DNA from: Solanum dulcamara
Taxonomy: Eukaryota; Streptophyta; Magnoliopsida; Solanales; Solanaceae
DNA length: 64,000 bases
Assembly: GCF_947179165.1 (NCBI RefSeq)
Contig: NC_077243.1
Coordinates: forward strand, 32,440,001-32,504,000
Direction of reading: 5' to 3'
Below the pieces are notes generated by a model. The model worked only from the letters and a program-made list of their open reading frames with translations, was not told where the DNA came from and made no database searches. This document shows positions 35,191-47,219 of this stretch, piece by piece. How positions within the stretch are numbered: the stretch's first letter is position 1; every line of letters begins with the position of its first letter. The translations under genes and the position numbers were made by a program.

Positions 35191-36338
35191 TTTATAAACA
35201 CTATTAGTTAATAGCTAAAATTATCAAGCATGCTTTCTTTTATTACGATCACCTTATTAATCGAAATTATCCTCATATGTCTAAATAATGAAGTTTGCCT
35301 CCATGTTATTCAAGTTCTATATTTATGATACATACGTCTGATTGTGTACGGACATATGATAATTTTTATGACTTTTCACTATTTATCTGTGTTTTCAAGC
35401 ATGCTAATTAATTAATCTAGAGACTTATTTGAGATTTTATATGCTAACTGCTCGTTCTATCTGTTTTGTTTGACGATGTGCCTAATTAGGATGCCTATAT
35501 TTTCTTTAGTCTAAAACCTACCCTAATAGTACAACCAATGTCTCTTGGATATTAAGTCGGGACGTTAGACACCTTTTAGGACGTTAGTTTTTTTTGTTAT
35601 TTCTTTTAGATCGCTTTAGGATTATAATAATAAATAAACTTAGGAGGGGTAGGGGTAGATAGGCCCTTCAGAAATGATGGAAGTCGACCCGAGCAGAAAA
35701 ATGACAAAATACTATATTTTGTCTTTCGATTAATAAGCCGGCGCTGATCCGAAGAATATGAATACATGAATATTTTTATCCCGTCTAAAATATTTTTGTT
35801 TGTATATATCTGGGGTAGTTTAATGTTTAAAAAAACTAAAACGTTTTCTTTTAGGCATCACTAATTTTTCCAACATTAATTGTTTAGTTTAGCTTAATTA
35901 AATTCCTTGAAGAGAAATCATTTTTTTATGATCGTTTGTTTTATTTAAATTATTCCTCCTTTATTTAATCATTTTTATACCAAGTCTATTACTCTTATAA
36001 ATTATCCTAAATATTTTAAAATTTATATTTCGTTCAAATTGTTTAATGCTTTGATTATTGTTAAAATATATTTTTCCAAAGTTAGTCAAATAATTTTTAA
36101 ATCGTCGGACAACCGCATGTTAGCAGCTATTTTAAGTGCTAAAACCTTCTTAAAATAGTAATATGAACCTCATATCTTTTTCTCTAAATTTTTAAGACTT
36201 AAATCTGTTTGAGTCTTTTTAATTAAGTTTTCTTAATTTCTTTAAAAAATTAAGTGGCGACTTTTCTTTTCTAAAATTGATTTTTTCTCTAAAAAGTTGA
36301 AATTAATTTTAAACCGTCTTTTCCGACATAACAAAGGG

Positions 36339-36414
36339 TAGAATAGTAAACTTACTTAATTTCTTAATGCACGTAAAATCTAAAATGGTGATATATAAAT
36401 AGAAACTGAGGGAG
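36339..36414. mobile_element. Right part of the Stowaway-like MITE split by Ogre
   Basis: It ends gaaactgagggag, the inverse of the left terminus CTCCCTCCGTT at 4094, followed by TA (36415-36416). Together with 4094-4350 it rebuilds one MITE. Confidence 0.82.
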
Positions 36415-36610
36415 TAATAAAAAAATAAAATAAAATGTCGTTACTAGGTATTAAAATACAATACTACCATCTAACCAAATGATTAATAGTATATCCCAAC
36501 ATTAATGGATTTTGTAGGGATTATACAAATCCTATAGTTTTAAGAGCTAATTACATCATGTCCCTACTCTTTTCCAAATTATAATTTTTTTTTAAATTTG
36601 GTGAAATCCG

Positions 36611-36770
36611 GATACATCCCAAAATATCTTGATACATCGCTTCTCAATTTTGGATACATCCCTCAGTGTCACGATACATCGCGTCTCGGTTCCGGATACA
36701 TTAGTCAACATCTTGATACATCGCGTAAAGTGATGTATCTGACCAATACATCGCGTAAAGTGATGCATCC
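36611..36770. repeat. Cluster of GATACATC motifs
   Basis: Nine occurrences of gatacatc or close variants and inverses (gatgtatc, gatgcatc) fall in 160 bases. The last two units form a 30-bp direct repeat (caatacatcgcgtaaagtga type). This may be the subterminal part of a transposon; the family is not recognised. Confidence 0.7.
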
Positions 36771-36985
36771 GAGAATAGGAGAGAATGAGGATTTTTGTAA
36801 TTTTTTTAAATGATAGAAATTTTTTGAGAATATGATAAAATAAATTGTGTATTTAGATAATTTTTCAATGATTTTTCTCTCGAGAGCTGCAAAATGGCCA
36901 CAATTATGTGGCACAAATATGAAACATTTCGAAATTTCAAAGTTGTTGCAGAGAAGGGAAAGTGGTCAAGGATTTCACATTTGAA

Positions 36986-37227
36986 GTCTTTGTCCACCAT
37001 TTGATTTAATTTGCTCAAGTCGTTGAATGTTCTGTCCTAATAGTAGCCGTACAAAGACAAAACACCATGAAAATAATGGAGTGGTAAGAAATCTCTCAAT
37101 TATTTGTAGTCTTTGTCCACCATTTGATTTAATTTGTTCAAGTCGTGAATGTTCTCTCCTACTATTAGCCCTACAAAGACAAAACACCATGAAAATGATA
37201 TAGTGGTAAGAAATCTCTCAATTATGA
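36986..37227. repeat. 123-bp tandem duplication
   Basis: The segment beginning gtctttgtccaccatttg at 36986 is repeated from 37109 with few differences, both copies ending atctctcaattat. Non-coding. Confidence 0.92.
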
Positions 37228-37840
37228 GTTTTTATGATTAGAATTCTAAGATTGAAATGTCGCTCCCTCTGTACACTCCAATCTAATTGCACTAGAAGTA
37301 TGTCTAAGGACATAAGTTTTTGAGAAAAAGGGTTAAATATATTTTTGAACTATTTAAAATGGGTCAGTTTTACAATTCATTACTTTTTTGTCTCAAAAAT
37401 ATTTTATTTGTTACATTTTTGACTTAAATATGCCCCCTAAACTACACATTCTACTTCATAATAATTGAATTATTGAGATATTTTTTTATATTTCAAATTA
37501 ATTAAATTGTCCAATCTTCAAGAATGTTCAAAAAAACTTTAAAGTAATGTATAGTCGGTCTAAGAGTAATAACGAAACCTCGTGGAACTTTGCATCACAA
37601 AATGACATGGTCCTTTTCCTTCTTCTTTTGTCTCTTTTTCCTTATTTGTCCTAATTGGATGTTTGTTACCAATTCTTTAATTTAACCTCACTCTTTTGCA
37701 AAAAAATATAATAAATGTGGAAACGTAATTTCCAGGAAGTTTACTTGAAAAGGAGAATTCAATTTCAAGCACTAGACGAGTTGAGTGACCACAATTTCAA
37801 ACTATATGTTGCTACCAACGTTAAACTAACGATGCTATTT

Positions 37841-39427
<1,587 letters not shown>

Positions 39428-39462
39428 AACAGTATTATGTTCAGATAAAAAGAAGACTTATA

Positions 39463-39705
39463 GCCTGTTTGGATTGACTTATTTATAAGCAGCTTATAAG
39501 TTGAAAACTGCTTATAAGTTAAAAAAAAAAGTAGGTGCAGGCCAACTTTTTTTTTTGACTTATAAGCTGTTTTCAACTTATAAACTGCTTAAAATAAGGT
39601 CATCCAAATAAACCCAACTATTTATTGAGGTTTATTTTAAGTACAAAATGACTTTAAGTTGGCTAGCCAAACATCTGAAAACAACTTATAAGTCAATCCA
39701 AAGGC
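39463..39705. mobile_element. Small MITE (about 243 bp)
   Basis: The left end gcctgtttggattgactt and the inverse of the right end, gcctttggattgacttata, are matching terminal repeats apart from a short gap. Internal inverted copies of cttataagctg/cagcttataag add hairpin potential. No coding capacity. The target duplication is not clear. Confidence 0.75.
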
Positions 39706-40004
39706 CTCTAAATGTCAGTAACAAAATAAAAAATTACACTTCTTGGAATACTTTGCATTTTTCACATGCTTAGGAGAATTTTAAGTTGTTTATACCTATC
39801 AACTTTTCAAAAAAAAATCAAAATGGTCAATGACCATGATTTATTAAAATAGCAGAAATTGCATACCCAAAATAAAATATTTTAAATGTCTTGGTATTAC
39901 TGATTTTATTCTCAATATTATATCTCAAAGAATAGAACAATGATAGTATGCAATAGGGAATTTATCAGGACAGTCTGACAGAGGTTAGAGAAAGCACAAA
40001 CTTA

Positions 40005-40320
40005 GGATGTGTTGGATAGAAAGGAAAACATTTCCTCATGTTTAATCGGAAAACAAGATCGTTAAAAATGAGGAAAAATAATTTCTTTAATAAAAAAAAA
40101 CAAGTAACAATTCATATTAATTATCTTTTCCCATCTTTCAATACACCACACATCTGCCTCGACTCCATATCCCACATCCCCTCAACTCTCCTAAAGTGTT
40201 TTCTAGATTATAAAATAATAATATGTTTTGTTTACTTGCCAAACACCAAACATCACACAATAAATAAGAAATACACCTACATTTTCAAGAGAGCATTTTC
40301 CTTCGTACCAAAACACATCC
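40005..40320. mobile_element. Tourist-like MITE in the kinase gene promoter region
   Basis: Terminal repeats GGATGTGTTGG (left) and the inverse of CCAAAACACATCC (right) are flanked by TTA at 40002-40004 and 40321-40323, the target duplication of PIF/Harbinger (Tourist) elements. It is 316 bp and ends 249 bp before the start codon at 40570. The open frame 40038-40388 crosses it and is not a gene. Confidence 0.88.
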
Positions 40321-40520
40321 TTAATTCCAATAATTTACCAGCAAGTCAAGCACAGCCTACTAGTAGTCTAAATTTATGTCCAATTTAGTACTAGGAGAAT
40401 CTTGCACGTGAATCTTTATGTCGCTTTCTATATTTTCTTGTCTCCCATAAAATACCCAACTTGTCAATGTCTTGAAAAATCATGCAAACAAATAAAATTG
40501 GAGAACAAATTTAATAATAG

Positions 40521-40527
40521 TATAAAG
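40521..40527 (+). promoter_or_regulatory. Possible TATA box of the kinase gene
   Basis: TATAAAG lies 49 bases before the start codon, which would leave a very short leader. An alternative AT-rich element is cataaaata near 40447. Weak evidence. Confidence 0.3.
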
Positions 40528-40569
40528 TAGACCATTACCAACTTTACTCTTGTATTCTTAGTATCTAAA

Positions 40570-43500
40570 ATGATTCTTCCAAGTCAGAGACAGAATTCTC
40601 ACTTTTATGCTATGAAGTATATTGTACTGATCTTTTTTCCTTTGCTAGGACCTTATGTTCTCTGCTCATCAAAAAATCAGGTGGGAGGGAATGAAACAGA
40701 CAGAATGTCACTGCTTGCATTCAAGAATATGATCATTGATGACCCGTTCAATATCATGGATTCCTGGAATGATACCATACATTTCTGTGATTGGCCTGGT
40801 ATCTCATGTGGTCGTCGTCACCGACGAGTCACAGTTTTAGATCTTAGTTCACTGACATTGAGGGGTTCTCTGTCACCAAGCATTGGTAATCTGAGCTTTC
40901 TTTATGTCCTTAGCCTCCAAAATAATAGTTTTTCAGGTGAAATCCCATCAGAGATTGGCTACTTACATAAGTTACGCCTTTTACGCCTTGACAATAACTC
41001 CTTCACCGGTCATATTCCATCAAACATTTCTTGTTGCTTCAACCTTGTTTCTCTTGTTCTTTCATATAATATGATGGTAGGCGAAATTCCAGCAGAATTA
41101 GGCACATTGTTGAAACTAAAACAACTTTTTCTTGTTTCTAACTACTTTACAGGAGGAATTCCGCCTTCTCTTGGTAATTTTTCTTTACTTGATACCTTTT
41201 TGGCAAGCAAGAATAATTTGTTAGGGAAAATACCTGATGAATTATGCCAATTGCCCAACTTAAAGTACTTTGTAGTGAATGAGAACAATTTGAGTGGAAC
41301 CCTGCCTCCTTGTCTTTTTAATCGTTCCTCTATCGTGGCCATCGATGTTGGAACAAATCATATACAAGGGAATTTGCCTCCATTGCTTGGTATTAATCTT
41401 CCTAATTTGCAGTTCCTTAGCATTTATAGAAATAACGTAACTGGAAATATTCCGGTAACATTATCAAATGCTACAAATCTTCAGTTTCTTATTGCTGGTA
41501 GAAATGGACTCACAGGAAAAGTACCGCCCCTTGGAAATTTGTTGAACATGCGGAGATTTTTAGTTGCTTTCAATCATCTTGGGAAGGGGGAGGCTGATGA
41601 CCTTAGCTTTATAGACACATTGGTGAATGCCACCAGCTTGGAGCTTTTGGAGCTCAATACAAATAATTTTGGTGGAATCTTACCTGCATCTGTTAGTAAT
41701 CTTTCGTCTGAGCTTATAGAGCTTTCATTGTCTTATAATCAGATTTCTGGAGAAATCCCCAGAGGGATATCCAATCTTACGAAGCTAGAGGCTTTCTTTG
41801 TGGCTTACAACAGATTTCACGGTGAAATTCCTTCTGAAATTGGTGATCTGATATATCTGCAAGAGTTGGCCTTACTTGGAAATCAGTTCTCTGGCCAAAT
41901 TCCAGTCTCATTGGGAAATTTACCTTCTTTAACCAAACTCAGTTTGCGAGAAAACAATCTCCAGGGGAGAATTCCTTCCAGTTTAGGCAAATGCCACAAT
42001 TTGGAGCTGTTGGATCTTGGTTCAAATATACTTAGTAGTTTCATACCATCCGAGATTCTTCAACTCTCATCCTTGTCGGAGGGTGTGGACCTATCTCAGA
42101 ACCACTTAACTGGTTTCCTTCCGATGGAAATTGGGAAGTTGAGAAATCTAGGCTACTTAAACCTGTCTAATAACAAGTTGCAGGGCCAAATTCCTACCAC
42201 TCTAGGTACTTGTGTGAAACTTGAAGCACTAGACTTAAACAACAACAACTTCCAGGGTAATATTCCTTCAACCATGAATAATTTGCGAGGCTTAGAACTT
42301 TTAGTCCTTTCTCACAACAATCTGTCAGGTGGAATCCCGGGATTCTTCAAAGACTTCAAATTTTTGCAGATTTTAAATCTGTCTAGCAATAATTTGGAAG
42401 GTGCAGTCCCAACCGGAGGCATCTTTAGTAATGCTACTGCTGTTTCCATCATAGGAAATAAAAATCTTTGTGGGGGTATGCCAGAGTTGGACCTTCCGGC
42501 TTGCAATGCAGAAGTAAAGAAAGGAAGGAAATCAGGTTTTCCCTTGAAAATAGTAATTCCTGTAGTTAGTGGGCTTATAGGGTTGACATTCATAGTTTGT
42601 TTTCTTGTCATACGACAGTTAAGTAGATCGAGAAAAACAGCAGCTAGAGATGTACCTGAAAACTCGACCTTAAGAGTATCTTATCAGTGTCTACTTAGGG
42701 AAACTGATGGATTCTCTGCATCAAATTTGCTTGGCATGGGTGCTTTTGGGTCTGTATATAAAGGAATTTCTGAACACGATGGTACGTTTTTTGCTGTTAA
42801 GGTATTGGACCTTTCACACCATGCAGCTTCCAGGAGTTTTTTAGCTGAATGTGAGGTTCTAAAGAACATTAGACATCGTAATCTTGTAAAGGTTCTAAGT
42901 GCATGCTCAGGTATTGATTATGAAGGTAATGAGTTCAAAGCCATAGTTTATGAATACATGGATAAGGGGAGTCTACAGGACTGGTTGCATTTCACTCCTC
43001 AGGAGAACTCTGAGTCACAGGAGCCCCACAAGAAGCTCGGGTTTCTTCAAAGATTAAACATTGCCATTGATGTCGCCTGTGCTCTGGATTATCTCCATAA
43101 TGATTGCCAAACCCCAATAATTCACCGTGATCTGAAGCCAAGCAATATTCTCCTCGATGAGAACATGACTGCACATGTTGGTGATTTTGGTTTGGCAAGA
43201 TTTGTTCCACCAGCAATTCCAAACTCATCAGCAAATTCAAAAAGTTCTACAGGTGTAGGGGGGACTATTGGTTATACACCTCCAGGTAATAAATCAAGAT
43301 TTCTTATATATATATATCTTTTGATAAGAATATCTCTAATTTTGTAGTATTTCTCGTTGACATGTAATATATATCACAGAATTGGGTATGGGAAGTGACG
43401 CCTCAATCTATGGAGATGTATACAGCTTTGGCATACTGCTCTTAGAAATGTTTACTGGGAGGAGACCAACTGATGAAATGTTCAAAGATAGTTTAAACCT

Positions 43501-43801
43501 TCATAACTATGCCAATGCTGCTTTACCAGACAGAGTGATGCATATTACAGATCCCATTCTTCTACAGGAACGAGATGAACTTGGAACGAAATACAAACTT
43601 GATGACAACACAAGCAGTGCTGGTGACATGTTTCTGTCATTCTTAGTTAAGGTGATTCAAATCGGAGTTTCCTGCTCCGTAGAATCTCCTAAAGTAAGAA
43701 AACGGATCAGTGATGTCGTTGGAGAACTCAATTCATTGAGGAAGTTGTTCTTGGAGCAAGCATACCAGAAAGAAAAGGTTTTAAGCTTCAACCCGCATTG
43801 A
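40570..43801 (+). CDS. LRR receptor-like serine/threonine kinase, subfamily XII
   Basis: Predicted plasma-membrane receptor kinase of 1045 residues, of the EFR/Xa21/FLS2-related LRR-XII group. Members that are characterised sense microbial peptides; the ligand here is unknown. Two exons: 40570-43285 and 43380-43801. The intron (43286-43379) starts gtaat, ends cacag, and splits the codon of E in PPELGMGS. An intron at this kinase site is usual for the group. Domains: signal peptide about 1-33 (a second ATG at 40612 is also possible), LRRNT about 40-80, 22 LRRs about 86-640, transmembrane segment about 657-681, kinase from about 715. Key residues: [13 protein letters not shown] (about 721-733), K744, HRD 852-854, DFG 872-874, [10 protein letters not shown] at the activation segment. 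Most subfamily XII kinases I know have HCD, so HRD is unusual. No stops or frameshifts, so it looks functional. Confidence 0.95.
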
Positions 43802-43935
43802 CAAACGATGACAGCTATAGCGTTAGTCCTTCTCATGCTTAGTGACATGAGGTTAATATGCACTACGAAATAAATTCATGAGTTTTAGGTTTGATTCTGC
43901 TCTTTTAGTTTGTAGTTACAAACCTTTACATTCCT

Positions 43936-43941
43936 AATAAA
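43936..43941 (+). terminator. Possible poly(A) signal of the kinase gene
   Basis: AATAAA lies 135 bases after the stop codon, a reasonable distance for a plant 3' end. Confidence 0.45.
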
Positions 43942-43949
43942 AGATAAAA

Positions 43950-44564
43950 CTAAAGATAGCTCTTTGCACGTTTCTTAGTTTAGATGCCTTATTTATTATC
44001 TTGAGATATTTATAATTGCTACACTAATAGATCACTGAATAGCATAAATTACACAATTGATCTCAAGCTGCCGTCTGCCATTCCCAACATCATATATATT
44101 TGAAGTTCTTGAGATGTAAAATCAGGTCACCGCCTGATGGACTTCTCATATGGTTCTTGAGATCTTTAAAATATGATATTTGCTCTGGTCTCTGGCATCA
44201 AATACCACATTCAATTGTTCTCATTCTTAAAGATTGCAGATTTCTAAATGTGTGGTTATATATATGCAAACAGGCAAAACATTCCCCATTTATATAATAC
44301 TGAACATGATTTAACTAATTTCCCTCACTTTTTCTTTTGATGACTGATAGCACCACCATTACTACTAGACGTTAAATTCATCTCATTCTGAAGCCAGACG
44401 TTGGATGAAAAAGTGATACTTAAAATTTGCCAGCAAAGTGGAGTCTTAAACAAAAAGGGAAGCTCAGATGTGCAATTATCATCCCTTAAAGACAGACGAT
44501 TGCAGAGACCCCCCTAATCACTGCATTGAGCACATATTTAATCTTCACAGCAAACCCCAAGACT
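43950..44564. other. Downstream flank of the kinase gene, no feature
   Basis: AT-rich with no supported gene; the short frame 44100-44297 has no recognisable family. Confidence 0.45.
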
Positions 44565-44634
44565 GCAACAGCCGTGAATCGAACCTGAGTCAATACTGAT
44601 GCAGGGTACTATTCTACCACTAGACCACTAATGC
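44565..44634 (-). pseudogene. Decayed tRNA-Gly copy
   Basis: On the minus strand the 70 bases follow plant nuclear tRNA-Gly(GCC): the D-arm gtggtctagtggtagaat and the following agtaccctgc are intact, and the T-loop retains ggttcgattc. The anticodon position reads GCA instead of GCC. The acceptor stem GCATTAG against CTGTTGC has one mismatch and one wobble, and the T-stem is also altered. It is therefore most likely an inactive copy or a tRNA-derived fragment rather than a working tRNA-Gly or tRNA-Cys. Confidence 0.75.
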
Positions 44635-46137
44635 TTCTTGTTACCCATTGGTCAAGCTACATTACAATACTTAATTTAGATGTTAACAGAATATATGTGA
44701 GTTGTTAGAATACAATGAACGGTTATTAAAAATGTCAACCTGAGTAATCATGTTTTGAAGTTGAGGTCAATTAGGCTTGTAGCAAGAAATAAAGCGAAAA
44801 TAAGTTCAAATTTTGCACATCAAATGATCCTTCATAAACAACAGTACCTTGTAGTTTTATTGTGGATTTTAGAAGTAACAGAGATTCCCTTAATATTTTG
44901 GAGAGTTGAAAATTTAAAATGTTATTTGGTTTGCATTTCCCTGGAACCTTCATGAAAGAATATGTTTATGGGTGGACACAAAATTAATACTCCTTTGGTT
45001 CAATTTATTTATCTTAATTACTATTTGAATGGTCAAAGATTTGTTTTTACCATACTTTTTAAAAATAATTTGAATTGTTAACTATCCTGATTTATAGTTC
45101 TTTTATTTAATTTTAAATATGAAAATTTTATTTCAAAAATTCAATAAAACAAAGAGAACAATTTCAAGAATTTCATATCTCTTCAATTTCATATGCACTA
45201 TAGTTACTCTTAGTTTGCAATGTTGTAACAATTCAATCCATTTTTTTTACGTATTTGTCTGTCGTTACATGACTTGAAGGTTTACATAGGTGTATATTAT
45301 GTTTTTGAAATTAGTGGCATGCTTGGATTGGGATTCCCAGGACTCGAAGGTGTTTCGACATTATTAGAATTATATTTTGTTAAATAATAATTTTTTTAGT
45401 ACTGGCACCTTCTTCGCAATCGCAAGGACATCAATGATGAATACAAAACACTGGGAGATTTGCATCGTCAATGCGAGTTATGTGACTATGAAAGAAAAAG
45501 CAAATCAATCTAGGTCATACATTTTTCACGATAGCGGTTGATATTGACTTGATCTCTGAGAGTAACAACATGAGCTTGTTGAGTGTGTGATGGTGTATTG
45601 CCTACTCAAATCATTCTGACGCTATATCCCTATGGAAGAATAATAAAACATTTATAATTCATGTCTATCACTAAATAAGGCCTATACATATATTCCGATC
45701 CTGAATGTGAAACTGTCCCTCAAAGTTCGAGTTCAAGAACAAACCCTGTGTAATCCTATATGCAATATATGATTCCCTCGCCCGAGTTTAATCCAAGATT
45801 CGTGGTATTTAATTGGTGATCAAATGATCAAAAAATAAGAACAAGATATAATAAGCAAATTAGTAATGATGATCAACATTAACTAAAATCTTCAACTACA
45901 ACAATCATGAATACGTCACAACCCTAGAACAAAGGAAATTAGGTATTCATCCTTGTGAGGAAAACACAAATTATAACTAATATTCAACCACAAGAAAGAA
46001 GAAAGAGATGAATTATGAAAATCTCCTCCCCCTGTGCTTTAGCGCTCCTTATGACCTTTGTAGGTTATATTTCTCCTAAAATATGTTTGTGATGTATCTA
46101 TCCTATATTGGGACAACCCTAGACCAAAATACCCTTA
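44635..46137. other. Intergenic DNA, no supported gene
   Basis: About 1.5 kb. Near 44990-45030 there is a single MITE-like end (actcctttggttcaattt) without a detectable partner. The remainder resembles eroded repeat sequence, with no frame I would call. Confidence 0.4.
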
Positions 46138-46235
46138 GGGGTCGTTTGGTGTGATGGATAAAAGGACATAATCATGGGATAAGTTTTTAGTACTTTTTAA
46201 TTTTTTGTTTAGTTACAAAGTTTGACATAATTTAT
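46138..46235. mobile_element. Possible left fragment of a MITE cut by CACTA
   Basis: It begins ggggtcgtttggtgtgatgg, like the ends of several solanaceous MITEs, and stops where the CACTA terminus begins. The partner end is outside the window or lost. Confidence 0.3.
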
Positions 46236-47219
46236 CACTACTAAAAAAGAGGTAAAAACGACGGGAAAAAATGACGGACTATGTCGCTGCAAAAAGCGAC
46301 AGTATTTGCGATGCTGTCTGTTGCTATATTTTTTTAATTTTTTTTTAGAAAAAGCGATGAACAGCGTGTGTTTTTCAGTCGTTTTTAACGGATTTTTCTG
46401 CCAAATTTATATATAATTAATAATTAATTTTTTATATATAAGTAACGATGTAGTCCATCGCTTATAATTAATATTAATTTATTATAAATTAAATAATAAC
46501 GACACAGTCCGTTATTTTATATTAATTTTAATTTTTTAATTATTTTTAAAAACCTTAGCGACAAACAGTGTGTTAGTTCGTCACTTTTGGTCAACTAAAT
46601 TTGGTCTACTATTTAAAAATAGTAACGGACTACATCTCTTAGTCCGTCGCTTTTTTGGTCAAAGTATGGTCAATTATTTTTTAAAAAAGCGACAGACTAA
46701 GCGATGCAGTCCGTCACTTATTTTAAATTACCTGATACCATATACGAGATTTCTCCCATTTTTTCTATTTCTATCTCTCTCTATCTTATTTCTCTTCCTC
46801 TCTCTACCGCCACCCTGTCCTCGCCCTCACCTCGCCGACCCGACCTCGCCGTCTACCGCCACCCGCTTCCTCTCTTTCTAGACCATTCTCTCTCTCTCTC
46901 TCTCTCTCATTGCTAAGGTTAGCTAGGATTTTTTTTTTGTAATTTGAGAATTTTTTGATTTGTTAGTTAGTTTATTTCATTTAGTTTGTTAAATTTATGC
47001 TATTAAAATAGTTAATTTATATATTTGATTGTGAATTAGTGAATGAAGTTATAATTTTAATTTTAGGGCTTTATTTTGAATTGAGGTGTTTTGAATTAGA
47101 TTATGAATTGGGTATTTTAGAGTTTGAATTGAAGTGTTTATGAAGTTCGAATGTTATTAACATAGTTAGTTTGTATATGTAATTGTCAATTAGTGAATGA
47201 AGATTTTAGGGCTTTGATA
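46236..47219 (+). mobile_element. CACTA (En/Spm) transposon 5' end
   Basis: The terminus CACTACTAAAAAAG is the CACTA signature. Within 500 bases there are about six subterminal motifs of the type agcgacggactacatcgct and its inverse (for example near 46280, 46445, 46500, 46560, 46625 and 46690), where the transposase would bind. A C-rich stretch and CT repeat at 46770-46910 follow. The element is interrupted at 47220 by the Athila LTR; the rest and its transposase are not in this window. The frame 46570-46881 over the repeats is not accepted as a gene. Confidence 0.8.

Larger units (their letters stand above)
4351..36333 (+). mobile_element. Complete Ogre-type Ty3/gypsy retrotransposon with nested insertions
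   Basis: Both ends start TGTTGACACCC (4351 and 30860), and the right end is CCGACATAACA. A perfect 5-bp duplication aaggg flanks the whole unit (4346-4350, 36334-36338). Order on the plus strand: 5' LTR, primer site, ORF1, gag, protease, probable intron, RT/RNase H, second archaeal-type RNase H, integrase, long 3' untranslated region, polypurine tract, 3' LTR. An ORF before gag, very long LTRs, an intron before RT and dual RNase H are the described hallmarks of Ogre elements (Tat clade). The 31,983-bp span includes a LINE, two solo LTRs and a MITE. Every coding region has stops or frameshifts, so it cannot move on its own. By eye the two LTRs differ at roughly 3-5% of bases in the stretches compared, so insertion was not ancient. 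Confidence 0.93.
30860..36333 (+). repeat. Ogre 3' LTR, 5.5 kb, uninterrupted
   Basis: It starts TGTTGACACCC and ends GACATAACA, followed by the target duplication aaggg (36334-36338). It preserves the empty sites of the LINE and both solo LTRs of the 5' LTR. It contains about 270 bp (about 34905-35185) and about 335 bp (about 35540-35875) that the 5' copy lacks. The C-rich patch at 31690-32200 gives open frames on both strands that are poorly conserved with the 5' copy; I do not call genes there. Confidence 0.92.
36417..37840. other. Intergenic DNA with local repeats, no gene
   Basis: AT-rich sequence with no supported coding frame. It contains a GATACATC-rich patch and a tandem duplication, listed separately. 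Confidence 0.5.

Noticed and set aside
36705..37190. Minus-strand frames near the GATACATC patch and the 123-bp duplication
   Set aside because: They repeat because of the tandem duplication and match no family.
40038..40388. 116-residue open frame before the kinase gene
   Set aside because: It crosses a MITE with clear ends and has no recognisable family.
43286..43347. Reading the kinase first exon straight through to a stop at 43347
   Set aside because: The 43286-43379 segment has GT and AG borders, and splicing restores the conserved PPELGMGS kinase segment.
44990..45250. Possible second Stowaway-like MITE
   Set aside because: Only one end-like sequence (actcctttggttcaattt) is visible, with no inverted partner or TA pair.
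46570..46916. Overlapping open frames rich in S, L and P
   Set aside because: They lie over CACTA subterminal repeats and a CT-rich leader.
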